A stretch of 64,000 nucleotides of DNA from assembly GCA_019689635.1 (NCBI GenBank), contig JADGHB010000002.1, positions 80,430 through 144,429 of the forward strand, read 5' to 3'. Below the pieces are notes generated by a model. It was not told the DNA's origin. It searched no databases and saw only the letters and a list, made by a program, of their open reading frames with translations. Shown piece after piece: positions 25,048-35,756 of this stretch (within the stretch, counting starts at the first letter, position 1; each line of letters starts with the position of its first letter). Made by a program: the position numbers and the translations under genes. Origin of the DNA: Nevskia sp. (GTDB taxonomy: Bacteria; Pseudomonadota; Gammaproteobacteria; Nevskiales; Nevskiaceae).

Positions 25048-26835
25048 CTAGGCCGCGGCGGGTGCCGCCGCCTCGCGGAACTGCATACGATGCAGCGCGG
25101 CATAAACGCCGTTGCGCGCCAACAGCTCCGCGTGGCTGCCCTGCTCGACGATGCGCCCCTCCTGCAGCACCGCGATCAGGTCCGCACTCTGCACGGTGGA
25201 CAGGCGATGGGCGATGACCAGGGTGGTGCGGCCGCGCTTGAGTTCCTCCAGCGCCTGCTGCACCAGGCGCTCGGATTCGGCATCGAGCGCGGAGGTCGCC
25301 TCGTCGAGCAGCAGGATCGGCGCGTCCTTGAGCAGGGCGCGGGCGATGGCGATGCGCTGGCGCTCGCCGCCGGAAAACATCAAGCCTTCCTGCCCCATCG
25401 GCGTATCGAGGCCGCGCGGCAGCCTTTCGATGAAGCTCCAGGCCTGCGCGCGGCGCGCGGCGGCTTCGATCTGCGCCCGCGTGGCCTGCGGCGCGCCGTA
25501 GGCGATGTTGTCGGCCACGCTGGCGTTGAACAGCACCACGTTCTGATCCACCAGCGCGATCTGGCGGCGCAGATCGGAAAGCCGGTATTCGCGCAGGTCG
25601 TGACCGTCGAGCAGCACGCGGCCGCGGTCGGGATCGTAGAAGCGCGGGATCAGCGAAAGCAGCGTGGTCTTGCCGCTGCCGGTCTTGCCGACCAGCGCCA
25701 CGGTGCGACCGTGCGGGATCTCGAGATCGATGCCGGACAGCGCATGGCGGCCCTGCCCCTCGTAGGAGAAATCCACCTGCTCGAAGCGGATGTCGCCCAC
25801 GGCGCGCGCCAGCGGCCGCCGTCCCCGGTCTTGTTCCGCCGGCGTGTCGAGAAAGGCGAACAGTTCCGCGCCGGCGACGATGCCGCGCTGCAGGTTCTGG
25901 CTGATGTTGGTCAGCGACGACAAGGGCGCGCGCAGCGACAGCATGGCGGCCACGAACGAGGTGAAGGTGCCGGCGGTGATGTCGCCGAGCATGTGCGGCA
26001 AGGTGGCCACGAACACCAGCAGCGCCACGCCGATGGCGGCGATCACCTCCAGCGTGCTCAAGGACAGCGCGTTGGTCACCGTCATCTTGAGGCTTTGGCG
26101 GCGCAGCTCGTCGTTGACCTTGCCGAAGCTCTGGAGCGCCAGACGTTCGCCGCCGTAAACCTTGACCACGCGGCGGCCGGTGATGGCCTCGTCGGCCGAG
26201 TGCGAAATATTGGCCACCGAGCGCTGGATGCGCTGCGAAATGACGCGGAAGCGGCGATTGACCCAGGCGATCGACCAGGCCACCAGCGGCCCGATCAAGA
26301 GCACGAACAGCGTCAGTTTCCAGTTGGTGTAGAACATCAGGCCGATCAGGCCCAGCGCCGACAGCCCGTCGCGCACCAGCGAGGTGAGCACGCCGCTCGA
26401 CGAGTCCGCCACCTGGCTGGCGTGGTAGGTGAGCTGGGTCTGCAGGTCCGCGGTGCGCGCGCGGTCGTGGTGCCCCACCGGCACGCGCAGCAGGTGTTCG
26501 AACACCTGCTGGCGCAACTGCGCCACCACGCGCTGACCGATCCAGGCGATGGCGTAGCTGGAGGTGAAATTCGCCAGCCCGCGCACCAGGAACACCGCCA
26601 GGATCACCGGCGGCATCCAGCGGATCACCAGCGGATCGTGGGCCACGAAGATGCGGTCGATCAGCGGCTTGACCAGGCGCACGAAGGTCACGTCGGTGGC
26701 CGAGTACAGCACCATGCCCAGCATGGCGAGCAGGAACATGCGCCAGTGCGGCGCGGCGTAGCGCAGCAGGCGGCGATAGACGACGGCGGGACGATGCGGG
26801 GCTGGCGCGGCGTTCACGCGGCTTCCGGCGGTCAC
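25048..26835 (-). CDS. msbA: MsbA, lipid A flippase
   Basis: The 595-residue half-transporter has six membrane helices (residues about 30-330) and an ABC ATPase domain with Walker A (GKTGSGKTT, about residue 382), signature FSGGERQRIAIA and Walker B LLLDEATSALD. It moves core-lipid A from the inner to the outer leaflet of the inner membrane. It heads the msbA-lpxK-Trm112-kdsB-phosphatase operon and is divergent from a HIT gene. The ATPase motifs are intact, in contrast to the ABC protein at 56872-58674. Confidence 0.94.
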   Translation of the reverse strand: MTAGSRVNAAPAPHRPAVVYRRLLRYAAPHWRMFLLAMLGMVLYSATDVTFVRLVKPLIDRIFVAHDPLVIRWMPPVILAVFLVRGLANFTSSYAIAWIGQRVVAQLRQQVFEHLLRVPVGHHDRARTADLQTQLTYHASQVADSSSGVLTSLVRDGLSALGLIGLMFYTNWKLTLFVLLIGPLVAWSIAWVNRRFRVISQRIQRSVANISHSADEAITGRRVVKVYGGERLALQSFGKVNDELRRQSLKMTVTNALSLSTLEVIAAIGVALLVFVATLPHMLGDITAGTFTSFVAAMLSLRAPLSSLTNISQNLQRGIVAGAELFAFLDTPAEQDRGRRPLARAVGDIRFEQVDFSYEGQGRHALSGIDLEIPHGRTVALVGKTGSGKTTLLSLIPRFYDPDRGRVLLDGHDLREYRLSDLRRQIALVDQNVVLFNASVADNIAYGAPQATRAQIEAAARRAQAWSFIERLPRGLDTPMGQEGLMFSGGERQRIAIARALLKDAPILLLDEATSALDAESERLVQQALEELKRGRTTLVIAHRLSTVQSADLIAVLQEGRIVEQGSHAELLARNGVYAALHRMQFREAAAPAAA

Positions 26836-26911
26836 GGGATCGCCATGTTAGCAACTGCGGCCACGGCTTCGCTTAAACTCGGGGGACTTCGCATCGAGCG
26901 TGGACGACGCC

Positions 26912-27286
26912 ATGACCGCCAGTACCGACAAGCCCGACTCGCCCTCCCCCAAGACGCTGTTCCAGAAAATCATCGACCGCGAACTGCCCGGAAGCTTCGT
27001 GTACGAGGACGAGCAGTGCGTGGTCATCAAGGACATCAACCCCGGCGCCCCGCTGCATCTTCTGGTGATCCCGCGCAAGCCGATCCCCCGGCTCAGCGAT
27101 GCCACGCCCGAGGACCAGGCCCTGCTGGGCCATCTGCTGCTCGTCGCCAGCCAGGTCGCCCGCGAGGCCGGCTGCGGCGAAGCCTTCCGCGTCGCCATCA
27201 ACAACGGCGCCGGCGCGGGACAGAGCGTGTTCCACCTGCACCTGCACGTACTCGCCGGCAGACCGCTCAAGTGGCCGCCCGGCTGA
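26912..27286 (+). CDS. HIT-family (HinT-like) purine nucleoside phosphoramidase
   Basis: The 124-residue protein carries the histidine triad HLHLHVL at residues 108-114, with His112 the expected catalytic residue, and the conserved INNGAGAGQSVFH block. HinT proteins hydrolyse AMP-lysine and other adenosine phosphoramidates. The ATG at 26912 is preferred over a GTG 12 nt upstream. It converges with the M23 peptidase gene, 11 bp away. Confidence 0.92.
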   Translation: MTASTDKPDSPSPKTLFQKIIDRELPGSFVYEDEQCVVIKDINPGAPLHLLVIPRKPIPRLSDATPEDQALLGHLLLVASQVAREAGCGEAFRVAINNGAGAGQSVFHLHLHVLAGRPLKWPPG

Positions 27287-27297
27287 ATCCGGCCGTC

Positions 27298-28125
27298 TCA
27301 GCGTAGCGGCGGCCTGGCGACCAGAGCCGCCGGATCGACGTGATTGTCGAACCAGCTCACGCCCCAGTGCAGATTGGGGCCGGTGGCGCGGCCCGAGGCG
27401 CCGCTCAAGGCGATCACCTGCCCCTGGCGCACGCGCTGGCCGAGCCTGACCTCGATGCGCGAGAGGTGCGCGAACACGCTCTGCACGCCGTGGCCGTGGT
27501 CGAGCATGAGCGTCGTGCCGGTGAAATAGAAGTCGTGTGCGACCAGGCTCACGCGCCCGTCGGCCGGCGCGCGTACGGGCGTGCCGCTGGGCACGGCGAG
27601 ATCGACGCCGTAGTGCGGCTGTTTGGGTTCGCCGTTCAAGATCCGCTGGCTGCCGAACACGCTGGAGAGTGCGCCGTGCACCGGCCAGATGAACCTTTGC
27701 GCAAAGCCATCGAGCGGACTGGACGCGCGCCGCGCGGCGAGGATTTGCTGCGCCTCGCGGCGGATGCGCGCCACGACCTGCGGCGGCGGATTGACCTGTT
27801 GCGGCGGCAGACCTTCGATGCGTTGCACTTTCCAGTCGCCGGGCGCCACCGGGTATTCCAGCGTCCGCTCCGGCGCGCCGGGCGTGCGCACTTCGATGCG
27901 CGCCGGCGACGGCTCGTCGCGATCCAGGCCGATCACGAACACACCGTCGCGCGTCAAGGCCAGGTCGTGCCCGTCGAAACGGATCGCACAGCCCGGCGGC
28001 GCTTCGCCCAGCAAGAGCGCACCCTGGCGCCATTCGCCGTGGAAGCGCAGCGGCGTCGCCGGCGGGCCCGCGCCGGCCGCCGCGGCGGCCGTGGCGACGG
28101 CGAGCAGCGCGACGGCGGCGCTCAC
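27298..28125 (-). CDS. Secreted M23 (LytM-type) metallopeptidase-like protein
   Basis: The 275-residue protein has an N-terminal signal peptide, a beta-rich region and a C-terminal LytM domain (about residues 170-265) with the first zinc motif HYGVD. The usual HxH motif reads GPNLHWG, so the first His is replaced by Asn. That His normally takes part in catalysis rather than holding zinc, so activity may be changed or lost, and a regulatory role like that of EnvC or NlpD is possible. It starts with GTG overlapping the thrS stop (GTGA), an odd partner for a periplasmic protein. Confidence 0.82.
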   Translation of the reverse strand: MSAAVALLAVATAAAAAGAGPPATPLRFHGEWRQGALLLGEAPPGCAIRFDGHDLALTRDGVFVIGLDRDEPSPARIEVRTPGAPERTLEYPVAPGDWKVQRIEGLPPQQVNPPPQVVARIRREAQQILAARRASSPLDGFAQRFIWPVHGALSSVFGSQRILNGEPKQPHYGVDLAVPSGTPVRAPADGRVSLVAHDFYFTGTTLMLDHGHGVQSVFAHLSRIEVRLGQRVRQGQVIALSGASGRATGPNLHWGVSWFDNHVDPAALVARPPLR

Positions 28126-30038
28126 GGCGCCGCGGCTTCGGCGGCGAGCCGCTCGACCGCCGCGGCCAGCGCCAGCGTTTCCTGTTTTTCCACGCCCAGG
28201 CGCCGCAGGGTCACGGTTCTCGTCTCGGCCTCCTTGCGGCCCACCACCGCGAGCGCCGGGACTTTCAGCAGGGAATGCTCGCGCACCTTGTAGTTGATCT
28301 TCTCGTTGCGCAGATCGGCTTGCGCGCGCAGACCGGCGGCGCACAAGGCTTGCGTCACTTCGCTGGCGTAAGCGTCCGCGTCGGAGACGATCGGCGCCAC
28401 CACGACCTGCACCGGCGCCAGCCACAGCGGCAGTGCGCCGGCGTAGTGCTCGATGAGGATGCCGATGAAGCGCTCCATGGAGCCGACGATGGCCCGGTGC
28501 AGCATCACCGGCACCTGGCGCTGCGAATGCTCGTCCACGTACTCCGCGCCCAGGCGTTCGGGCATCGAGAAATCCACCTGCATGGTGCCGAGCTGCCAGG
28601 AGCGACCGATCGAATCCTTGAGGTGGTACTCGATTTTCGGCCCGTAGAACGCGCCTTCGCCCGGCAACTCGGTCCACGCCACGCCGGCGCTGCGCAAGGC
28701 GGCGCGCAGCGCCTCTTCCGAGCGATCCCAGACCTCGTCGGTGCCGAGGCGCTGGTCCGGCCGCAGGGCGAGTTTGACGGCGACCTCGGTGAAGCCGAAA
28801 TCGGCATAGACCTTCATCGCCTGCCGATGGAAGGCCGTCACTTCCGATTCGATCTGCTGCGGCATGCAGAAGATGTGGCCGTCGTCCTGGGTGAAGGCGC
28901 GCACGCGCATGAGTCCGTGCAGCGCGCCGGAAGGCTCGTTGCGGTGGCAGCTCCCGAATTCGGCATAGCGGATCGGCAGGTCGCGGTAGCTGTGCAAGCC
29001 GGCGTTGTAGATCTGCACGTGGCCCGGGCAGTTCATGGGCTTCACCGCGTAGATGCGCTTCTCGCTCTCGGTGAAGAACATGTTCTCCTTGTAGTTGTCC
29101 CAGTGGCCGGACTTCTTCCACAGGCTCACGTCGGCGATCAGCGGCGCGCGTACCTCCTGGTAGCCGCTGGCGCGATACACGCGGCGCACGTACTGCTCCA
29201 CCGCCTGCCACAGGGTCCAGCCCTTGGGATGCCAGAACACCATGCCGGGAGCCTCTTCCTGCATGTGGAACAGGTCGAGCTGCCGGCCAAGCCGCCGGTG
29301 ATCGCGCTTCTCGGCTTCCTCCAGCATCTTCAGATGCGCTTTGAGCGCGTCCTCCGTGGCGAAGGCCAGCCCGTAGATGCGCTGGAGCTGGGCCTTGCTG
29401 GCATCGCCGCGCCAGTAGGCGCCGGAGACCTTGGTGAGCTTGAAGGCGGTGCCGAGCCTGCCCGTCGAGGGCAGGTGCGGTCCCAGACACAGGTCCAGCC
29501 ACTGATCGCCCTGCCGGTAGATCGACAGCGGCTCGTCGGGCTTCAGGCCTTCGCGGATCCACTCGGCCTTGAACGTCTCGCCGCAGCGCTCGAAGAACTT
29601 GACCGCCTCCTCGTGCGACCAGATCTCGCGCTTGATGGGCAGATCGCGCGCGACGATCTCGCGCATCCTCTGCTCGATCTTTTCCAGGTCGGCCTGGGTG
29701 AAAGGCTCCGCCCGGGCGAAGTCGTAGTAGAAACCGTCCTCGGTGGCCGGACCGAACGTGATCTGGGTGCCGGGATACAGTTCCTGCACCGCCTGCGCCA
29801 GCACGTGGGCGGCGTCGTGACGGATGACTTGCAGCGCCTCCGGCGCATCGCGCGTGACGATCTCGATCGAAGCACTGCGCTCGATGGGCCGGGTCAGATC
29901 CCACAGCTCGCCGTCGACCTTCACCACCACGGCCTTCTTCGCCAGGCTCGGGGAAATGCTCTGGGCAATGGCCAGCCCGGTCGGCGGCGTGTCGTAGGTC
30001 TTGCGGCGGCCGTCGGGAAAAGTGATTTGGATGGACAT
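28122..30038 (-). CDS. thrS: Threonyl-tRNA synthetase
   Basis: The 638-residue class II synthetase has an N-terminal TGS domain (ITFPDGRRK), the HxxxH-containing editing/SAD domain ([10 protein letters not shown]), the catalytic core with motif 2 and zinc ligands (NCPGHVQIY), and the C-terminal anticodon-binding domain. Its length is normal. In most Gammaproteobacteria thrS is followed by infC-rpmI-rplT; here an M23 peptidase gene overlaps its stop codon, so the translation-factor operon is not downstream. It lies 97 bp after gltX on the same strand. Confidence 0.97.
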   Translation of the reverse strand: MSIQITFPDGRRKTYDTPPTGLAIAQSISPSLAKKAVVVKVDGELWDLTRPIERSASIEIVTRDAPEALQVIRHDAAHVLAQAVQELYPGTQITFGPATEDGFYYDFARAEPFTQADLEKIEQRMREIVARDLPIKREIWSHEEAVKFFERCGETFKAEWIREGLKPDEPLSIYRQGDQWLDLCLGPHLPSTGRLGTAFKLTKVSGAYWRGDASKAQLQRIYGLAFATEDALKAHLKMLEEAEKRDHRRLGRQLDLFHMQEEAPGMVFWHPKGWTLWQAVEQYVRRVYRASGYQEVRAPLIADVSLWKKSGHWDNYKENMFFTESEKRIYAVKPMNCPGHVQIYNAGLHSYRDLPIRYAEFGSCHRNEPSGALHGLMRVRAFTQDDGHIFCMPQQIESEVTAFHRQAMKVYADFGFTEVAVKLALRPDQRLGTDEVWDRSEEALRAALRSAGVAWTELPGEGAFYGPKIEYHLKDSIGRSWQLGTMQVDFSMPERLGAEYVDEHSQRQVPVMLHRAIVGSMERFIGILIEHYAGALPLWLAPVQVVVAPIVSDADAYASEVTQALCAAGLRAQADLRNEKINYKVREHSLLKVPALAVVGRKEAETRTVTLRRLGVEKQETLALAAAVERLAAEAAAP

Positions 30039-30135
30039 GCGAGCCCTGGTTCCTGAATCGTCCTGCGCGACGCGCGGGATCCGCAGCAGGCCGAGCGCGG
30101 TGCGCGGATTGCCGCTTTCGCGGGACTGACGAAAA

Positions 30136-31557
30136 CTAATTTTGACGGTTTTGAACGAACTTCACAGCGGCGGCCAGCCGCGCCAGCGTCCGCTCGCGGC
30201 CCAGCAGCGCCAGGGTCTGGTCGATCGGCGGCGAGATCGCCTGACCGGCCAGCGCCACGCGCACGGGCTGCGCCACCTTGTTCAGGCCGACCCCGCGTTC
30301 GGCGGCGAGCGCGTTGACGGCCTCGTGTAGCGCCGGGGCGGTCCACTGCGGCAGGGCGGCGAGGCGGGCGCTCAAGGCCTCCAGCAGCGGCGCCGCGTCG
30401 GCCGTGAGATGTTTGGCCGCGTCCTTGTCGTGGTAAGCCTTCGGTTCCACATAGAAGAACGCGGATTTTTCCGCCATCTCGACCAGCGTCTTGCAGCGCT
30501 CGCGCTGGGCCAGGATCACCGCCGCGAGCGGCGGGCCTTGGCCGGGATCAACGCCGATGCGGCGCAAATGCCAGTCCAGCTCCGGGGCGACGATCGCCGG
30601 ATCGGCGGTCTTGAGGTACTGATGGTTGACCCACACCGCCTTGTCCATGTCGAAGCGTGCCGGCGACTTGTGCACCTCCGACAAGTCGAACAGCTCGATC
30701 ATCCGCTCGCGCGAAAATATTTCTTCGTCTCCGTGCGACCAGCCCAGGCGCACCAGGTAGTTGAGCAGCGCCTCGGGCATGAAGCCGAGCGCGCGATACT
30801 CGATGGCGCTCACCGCGCCGTGGCGCTTGGACAGCTTCACGCCGTCGGCGCCCAGGATCATGGGTACGTGGGCGTAGGCCGGTGGCTGCGCGCCGAGCGC
30901 CCGCAGGATGTTGATCTGCCGCGGCGTGTTGTTGACGTGGTCGTCGCCGCGGATGACGTGGGTGATGCCCATGTCCATGTCGTCCACGACCACGCAGAAA
31001 TTGTAGGTCGGCGTGCCGTCGGCGCGCGCGATGATCAGATCGTCGAGCTCGGCGTTGTCGAATTCGATCGCGCCCTTGATCAGGTCGTGCACCACCAGAC
31101 GGCCGGCCGCGGGATTCTTGAAGCGCACCACCGGCGCCACGCCCGGCGGCGGCGGTGGCAGCGTCTTGCCCGGTTCCGGCCGCCAGCGGCCGTCGTAGCG
31201 CGGCTTCTCCTTGCGCGCCATCTGCGCGGCGCGCAGGGCGTCGAGTTCTTCCTTGGTGCAGTAGCAGCGGTATGCCGTGCCTTCCGCCAGCATGCGCTCG
31301 ATCACCTCGCGATAGCGCGCCATGCGCCGGGTTTGAAACACCGGCGGCGCGTCGGCGACGAGGCCCAGCCATTCCAGACCCTCGAAGATCGCCTGCACCG
31401 CCGCCTCGGTGGAGCGTTCGCGGTCGGTGTCCTCGATGCGCAGCAAAAACCGCCCGCCGTGCCGCCGCGCGTAGAGCCAGGAAAACAGCGCCGTGCGGAC
31501 CCCGCCGATGTGGAGGAAGCCGGTCGGACTGGGAGCGAAACGGGTGACGACGGTCAT
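30136..31557 (-). CDS. gltX: Glutamyl-tRNA synthetase
   Basis: The 473-residue class I synthetase has the HIGH-type motif as HIGG (residues 16-19) within [11 protein letters not shown] and the KLSKRHG signature near residue 243. A Cys-rich stretch ([10 protein letters not shown]) near residue 97 fits the zinc-binding insertion of bacterial GluRS. It charges tRNA-Glu in the cytoplasm. It is divergent from a QueD-like gene across about 60 bp. Confidence 0.97.
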   Translation of the reverse strand: MTVVTRFAPSPTGFLHIGGVRTALFSWLYARRHGGRFLLRIEDTDRERSTEAAVQAIFEGLEWLGLVADAPPVFQTRRMARYREVIERMLAEGTAYRCYCTKEELDALRAAQMARKEKPRYDGRWRPEPGKTLPPPPPGVAPVVRFKNPAAGRLVVHDLIKGAIEFDNAELDDLIIARADGTPTYNFCVVVDDMDMGITHVIRGDDHVNNTPRQINILRALGAQPPAYAHVPMILGADGVKLSKRHGAVSAIEYRALGFMPEALLNYLVRLGWSHGDEEIFSRERMIELFDLSEVHKSPARFDMDKAVWVNHQYLKTADPAIVAPELDWHLRRIGVDPGQGPPLAAVILAQRERCKTLVEMAEKSAFFYVEPKAYHDKDAAKHLTADAAPLLEALSARLAALPQWTAPALHEAVNALAAERGVGLNKVAQPVRVALAGQAISPPIDQTLALLGRERTLARLAAAVKFVQNRQN

Positions 31558-31618
31558 GGGCGCGGGCGTGGAAAAGTGCGAAATCTTAAACTATTTGCTT
31601 TCCTCCACCCGTGCTTTC

Positions 31619-32479
31619 ATGCCGCGCGCGCCCACCCGCTTGTTCGTCGAACAGCTCACCGTGCTCGACGCCGCCCGCCTCGACGCGGCACGCGGGCTGG
31701 TGGGCGAATCCTGGATCGTGGACGTGGAGCTGGAAGGCGAACTCGACGCGCAATCCATGCTCGTGGACTTCGGCGAGGTCAAGCGGCGCCTCAAACGCGC
31801 GATCGACCAGAACGGCGACCACAGCCTGCTGGTGCCGGCGCGCGCGCCGCAGCTTTCCCTGCACCGCACGCGCCACGAGATCGCGCTGCGGTTCGCCGCG
31901 GCCACCGGCGCCGTCGAGCACGTCTCGCCGCCGCAGGCGGTCACGCTGATCGACGCCGACCGGGTGGACGCCGCGACCCTAGCCCGGCACCTGCAAACCA
32001 GGCTGGCGCGCGAGCTGCCGCCCAACGTGGCCGCGCTCTCCATCAGGCTGCGCCACGAGCGCATCGCCGGCGCCCGTTATCACTACAGCCACGGCCTCAA
32101 GAAGCACACCGGCCGCTGCCAGCGCATCGCCCACGGCCACCGCTCGCGCCTCGAAATCCGCATCGACGGGCGGCGCGAGCCGCGGATCGAGGCGCAATGG
32201 GCACAGCGCTGGCGCGACATCTATCTCGGCACGCGCGAGGATCGCGTCCTGGCCCGCAACGGGCGCTGGCGCTTCGAATACGTGTCGGGCGAAGGACGCT
32301 ACGCGCTGGAACTCCCGGCCAGCCGCTGCGATCTTCTGGACGCGGACAGCACGGTCGAGCGCATCGCGGCGCATCTGGCGCGGCGCGTCGCGGCGCAGCG
32401 GCCCGGCGCGGCGGTCGAAGTGCGCGCCTACGAAGGCGTCATGAAAGGCGCCGTCGCTCGCGCGGGGGCGAGGACGTGA
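31619..32479 (+). CDS. 6-carboxytetrahydropterin synthase-like (PTPS/QueD superfamily), long form
   Basis: The 286-residue protein belongs to the long QueD-like family seen in Gammaproteobacteria. The N-terminal half (RLFVEQLTVLD, ESWIVDVELEGEL and FGEVKRRLKRAID) has the T-fold pattern in which the FGEVK-like stretch matches the PTPS strand 'DFGxLK'. The second half has the zinc-type CQRIAHGHRS motif. It is about twice the length of E. coli QueD, suggesting two T-fold units in one chain. A role in queuosine or pterin metabolism is inferred; no other queuosine genes are nearby. Confidence 0.75.
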   Translation: MPRAPTRLFVEQLTVLDAARLDAARGLVGESWIVDVELEGELDAQSMLVDFGEVKRRLKRAIDQNGDHSLLVPARAPQLSLHRTRHEIALRFAAATGAVEHVSPPQAVTLIDADRVDAATLARHLQTRLARELPPNVAALSIRLRHERIAGARYHYSHGLKKHTGRCQRIAHGHRSRLEIRIDGRREPRIEAQWAQRWRDIYLGTREDRVLARNGRWRFEYVSGEGRYALELPASRCDLLDADSTVERIAAHLARRVAAQRPGAAVEVRAYEGVMKGAVARAGART

Positions 32480-32523
32480 GGACGTTCAGGGCGCATTCAG
32501 TCGCCTCGTGGCAGGATCGACGC

Positions 32524-32889
32524 ATGACTCGGAATCTGCCCGTGCGCGGTTTGCAGCGGCTGGCCATGGCCGCGGTGCTGGGCCTCGCCGGCTGTGCCAG
32601 CCAGCCCACCGATCCCTACTGCTGCGCCTACAACGCGCCGACGGTGTACGGCGGCTTCTACGGCTACTGGGGCGATCCCTGGTGGTACGAACCCTGGTAT
32701 TACCCCTACTATCCCGGCTATTACTACGGCACCAGCCCGCCGCCGCCCGGCAAGCCGCAGCCCGGCAACCGCCCGTCCCCGCCGTATCGCCGGCCGCCGC
32801 CGGCGCCGCCGCCCGTGCCTCAGAGCCTGCCGCAGGCCGTCGCCCCGCTGTCGCATCCGCTGGCCCCGCTGCAACGCCGGCCATTCTGA
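32524..32889 (+). CDS. Tyr/Trp/Pro-rich lipoprotein
   Basis: The 121-residue product has a signal peptide and lipobox (LAGC, Cys near residue 24). A segment dense in Tyr, Trp, Gly and Pro follows, then a Pro-rich, basic C-terminus. The composition suggests an extended outer-membrane-attached peptide, not an enzyme. Similar short Tyr/Pro-rich lipoproteins occur in many proteobacteria with unknown roles. It is 44 bp after the QueD-like gene and just before hisI. Confidence 0.65.
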   Translation: MTRNLPVRGLQRLAMAAVLGLAGCASQPTDPYCCAYNAPTVYGGFYGYWGDPWWYEPWYYPYYPGYYYGTSPPPPGKPQPGNRPSPPYRRPPPAPPPVPQSLPQAVAPLSHPLAPLQRRPF

Positions 32890-32919
32890 ATTCCCTCGCG
32901 GCTGTGCTATAACGGCGCC
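32884..32919 (+). promoter_or_regulatory. Promoter of hisI (extended -10)
   Basis: TGC-TATAAC at 32905-32913 forms an extended -10 box, with a weak TTCTGA 18 bp upstream (32884-32889). The expected start of transcription is about 20 nt before the hisI ATG. Overlap with the end of the lipoprotein gene indicates that hisI has its own promoter. Confidence 0.5.
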
Positions 32920-32940
32920 CCGCGCCCGCACACCGCCGTC

Positions 32941-33429
32941 ATGCCGTCCAACGAGATCCCCGACATCGCCTTTGCCGCCCGCGTCTCCGTCGAGCAGGTC
33001 GAGGAGGGCCACGAGCTGGCGCCAAAGTTCGACGAGCACGGTCTGATCCCTTGCGTCACCACCAGCGCCGACAGCGGCGAAGTGCTGATGCTGGGCTACA
33101 TGAACGCCGAAGCGCTCAAGCGCACCATCGCCACCGGCGAGGCGCATTACTTCAGCCGCTCGCGCGGCGTGCTGTGGCACAAAGGCGCGACGAGCGGCCT
33201 GGTGCAGAAAGTGGTGGAGCTGCGCATCGACGACGACCAGGACGCGGTGTGGCTGCGCGTGCGCATTCCCGGCGAGGCGAGCTGCCACGTCGGCTACCGC
33301 TCGTGCTTCTACCGCTCGGTGCCGGTCGGTCCGGGCGATGCCAAGCGCGTGCTGAAGTTCGAGGAACACGCCAAGACCTTCGATCCGCGGCAGGTCTACG
33401 GCGACGCCCCCAATCCGACCCGGCTCTGA
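32941..33429 (+). CDS. hisI: HisI, phosphoribosyl-AMP cyclohydrolase
   Basis: The 162-residue enzyme opens the adenine ring of phosphoribosyl-AMP in histidine synthesis. The N-terminal extension is followed by VLMLGYMN, the WHKGATSG motif and the zinc-binding SCHVGYRSCFY motif. It is the HisI-only form, with no fused HisE pyrophosphohydrolase. It stands alone, away from other his genes. Its 3' end overlaps the convergent comEC by 34 nt. Confidence 0.92.
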   Translation: MPSNEIPDIAFAARVSVEQVEEGHELAPKFDEHGLIPCVTTSADSGEVLMLGYMNAEALKRTIATGEAHYFSRSRGVLWHKGATSGLVQKVVELRIDDDQDAVWLRVRIPGEASCHVGYRSCFYRSVPVGPGDAKRVLKFEEHAKTFDPRQVYGDAPNPTRL

Positions 33430-35756
33430 GGAGCGCCCGGCACGGGCTGGGCCGGCTGGCGCCACAAGCGCGGATGGAGCCTGCGCTCGCTGCCGAGGGC
33501 GAGGATCCCGCTTTGGTCCACGCGCACCGTCACCGCGCCTTCCAGGCCGGTCATGTGCTGTTCGGCGCCCAGCGCCGCGTAACGCGCCACGACCGGCGCG
33601 CGCGGGAAATCGAAACGATTCTGCCAACCCGCCGGATAGATCACCACGCGCGGAGCCACCGCGCGCACGAAGGCCTCGGTCGAGGACGTCCGGCTGCCGT
33701 GATGCGGCGCCAGCAGCACGTCCGCGCGCAGAGCCTGCGGCTGGTCGGCGAGCAGGCGCCGCTCGGCGCCCGCCTCGATGTCGGCCGGCAGCAAAGCGGC
33801 GTGATCGCCCGCGGCGACGCGCAGCACGCAGCCGCCGTTGTTGCGCGGGTGCGGCAAATCCGCGGCATCTTGCGGCCCGTTGAGAATCTCGAAGTCCACG
33901 CCATCCCAACTCCAGCGATCGCCGCCGACGCACGGCCGCGTCGCAAGGGCGCCCAGCTCCTCGTCCACCGTCAGCGCCCGGCGTACCGCTGGCGCGCCGC
34001 CGCGATGATCCACATCCGCATGAGAGACGATCATGAGATCGAGCCGGCGCACGCCCTGGGCCAGCAGGTAAGGCACGACCTGCGAACGCCCGGCATCGAA
34101 GTCTTCCCCGAACGCCGGCCCGGCGTCGAACAGCAGCGCGTGCTGCGCCGTGCGCACCACCACCGACAAGCCCTGGCCCACATCGAGCGCGGTGAGCGCG
34201 AACCCGCTCTGCGGCGCGCTCGCGAACGGCAAAAACAGCGGCACAAAACACAGCGCCGCGAAGGTCTTCAGCGGCAGCCCGCGCGGCGCCATCAAGGCGA
34301 TCACGCCCAGCAGGGCGAGCAGCAGCGCGGCGGGTTGCGGACTGGCGGCGATCCAGGCTCCGGGCGCGTGCGCGGCCGCCCAGCCGAGCGCGGCGCGTAC
34401 GGCGTAAATGGCCCAGGCCACCGCCGACAGGACCGGCAGGCCGAGCGCCGGCGCGAGCGCGGCGAGCACCACGGCCAGCAGCAGCGCGGGCAGCAGCAGC
34501 GTGAACAGCGGCACGACCATCGCATTGGCCAGGGGCCCCAGCCAGCCTCCGCCCTGGAAGAAGAAAAACGTCAAGGGCAGTAGCGCGAGGCTGAGCAGCG
34601 CCTGCAATCTCAGCAGCTCGAGCAGGCGCCCGCCCGAGCCCAGCCGTCCGGAGACGGCGTACAGGATGGCGCCCACCGCGCAGAACGACAGCCACAGGCC
34701 CGGGCTGAGCAGCGCCAGGGGATCGGCGGCGACGATGGCGAACCAGGCGAGCATCAGGGCGCGCGGCACCAGCGCGGGCCGCTCGAACCACAGCGCCGCG
34801 TAGCCCAGCAGCAGCATGATCAGCGCGCGCTGTGCCGGCGGCTCGAAGCCGGACAGCAGCGCGTAGGCCGTGGCCGTCGCTGCGGAGCCGACGAGTGCCG
34901 CCTTCTGCGCGGGCAGGCGCAGCGTCAGACTCGGCCACAGCACCCACAGCCAGCGCAGCAGGAAATACGCCGCCGCCGTCACCATGCCGACGTGCAGACC
35001 GGCGATCGCCATCAGATGGCTGGTGCCGGTGATCCGGAACGCATCCCAGTCGCGTTCGGTCAAAAGGCCGCGGTCGCCCACCGTCAGACCCAGCACCAGG
35101 CCCAGACCGGGATGTTGCGGCAGCCAGGCCTGCAAGCGATCGACCAGGGCCTGCCGCGCGCGCAGCAGCCACAGCCCGCCGCGCCGCGCGCAAGGCTCGG
35201 CCGCGCGCACGGTCGCAGTGGCCGCGATCCCCTGCCGGAACAGCCAGGCCTCGTAGTCGAAACCGCCGGGATTGACATCGCCATGCGGCGCGCGCAGACG
35301 CAGGGTCAGGCGCCAGCATTGGCCCGCCTTGACTTCGGCGTCGGCGCGATACCAGGCCACACGGATGCGCGGCGGCAGCGCCGGGTCGTCGGGGCGGAAC
35401 AGAAAGCGCCAGTCGCGCCGCGGCGCGCCGCCCTCGTCCGGCGGGGCGAGTTGCGACTCCGGCAGGGAAATCACCCGACCGGCGACCGCGCGCTCCGCGC
35501 CGCTGGCTTCCAAGGGCCAGCGCGCGTCGAGCGCGCGCTGTGCCTGCCAGGCGGTCAGCAGCGCGCCGAGCGCGGCCGTGGCGTACAGCGCGCGCCGACG
35601 CCAGGGAGCGAAAGCCGGCAGCGCAGCGAGGATCAGGAAGCGCACGTCGGGCAGACGCGGCAAGGCCAGCACCGCGAGCGCCGCGGCGGTGAAAGCCAGC
35701 AGATGCGCGGGCCAGGGCTCGCGCGGCGCAGGAACCTCAGTTCGGGGTGCCGCCAT
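33396..35756 (-). CDS. comEC: ComEC/Rec2, DNA uptake channel
   Basis: The 786-residue protein has the three ComEC parts: an N-terminal DUF4131/OB-like region (about residues 25-180), the multi-span Competence domain (about 200-480) and a C-terminal metallo-beta-lactamase-fold domain with [10 protein letters not shown] and APHHGSRTS. It would carry single-stranded DNA across the inner membrane during natural transformation. It overlaps the 3' end of lolD by 20 nt. In many Gammaproteobacteria comEC is next to exbBD-msbA; here seven other genes lie between msbA and comEC. Confidence 0.93.
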   Translation of the reverse strand: MAAPRTEVPAPREPWPAHLLAFTAAALAVLALPRLPDVRFLILAALPAFAPWRRRALYATAALGALLTAWQAQRALDARWPLEASGAERAVAGRVISLPESQLAPPDEGGAPRRDWRFLFRPDDPALPPRIRVAWYRADAEVKAGQCWRLTLRLRAPHGDVNPGGFDYEAWLFRQGIAATATVRAAEPCARRGGLWLLRARQALVDRLQAWLPQHPGLGLVLGLTVGDRGLLTERDWDAFRITGTSHLMAIAGLHVGMVTAAAYFLLRWLWVLWPSLTLRLPAQKAALVGSAATATAYALLSGFEPPAQRALIMLLLGYAALWFERPALVPRALMLAWFAIVAADPLALLSPGLWLSFCAVGAILYAVSGRLGSGGRLLELLRLQALLSLALLPLTFFFFQGGGWLGPLANAMVVPLFTLLLPALLLAVVLAALAPALGLPVLSAVAWAIYAVRAALGWAAAHAPGAWIAASPQPAALLLALLGVIALMAPRGLPLKTFAALCFVPLFLPFASAPQSGFALTALDVGQGLSVVVRTAQHALLFDAGPAFGEDFDAGRSQVVPYLLAQGVRRLDLMIVSHADVDHRGGAPAVRRALTVDEELGALATRPCVGGDRWSWDGVDFEILNGPQDAADLPHPRNNGGCVLRVAAGDHAALLPADIEAGAERRLLADQPQALRADVLLAPHHGSRTSSTEAFVRAVAPRVVIYPAGWQNRFDFPRAPVVARYAALGAEQHMTGLEGAVTVRVDQSGILALGSERRLHPRLWRQPAQPVPGAPQSRVGLGASP

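Noticed and set aside
30039..30135. gltX-thrS gap considered as a T-box or ThrS-type autoregulatory operator
   Set aside because: Only a weak ATCCGC/GCGGAT stem was seen; no anticodon-like arms or tRNA-like fold could be supported by eye.
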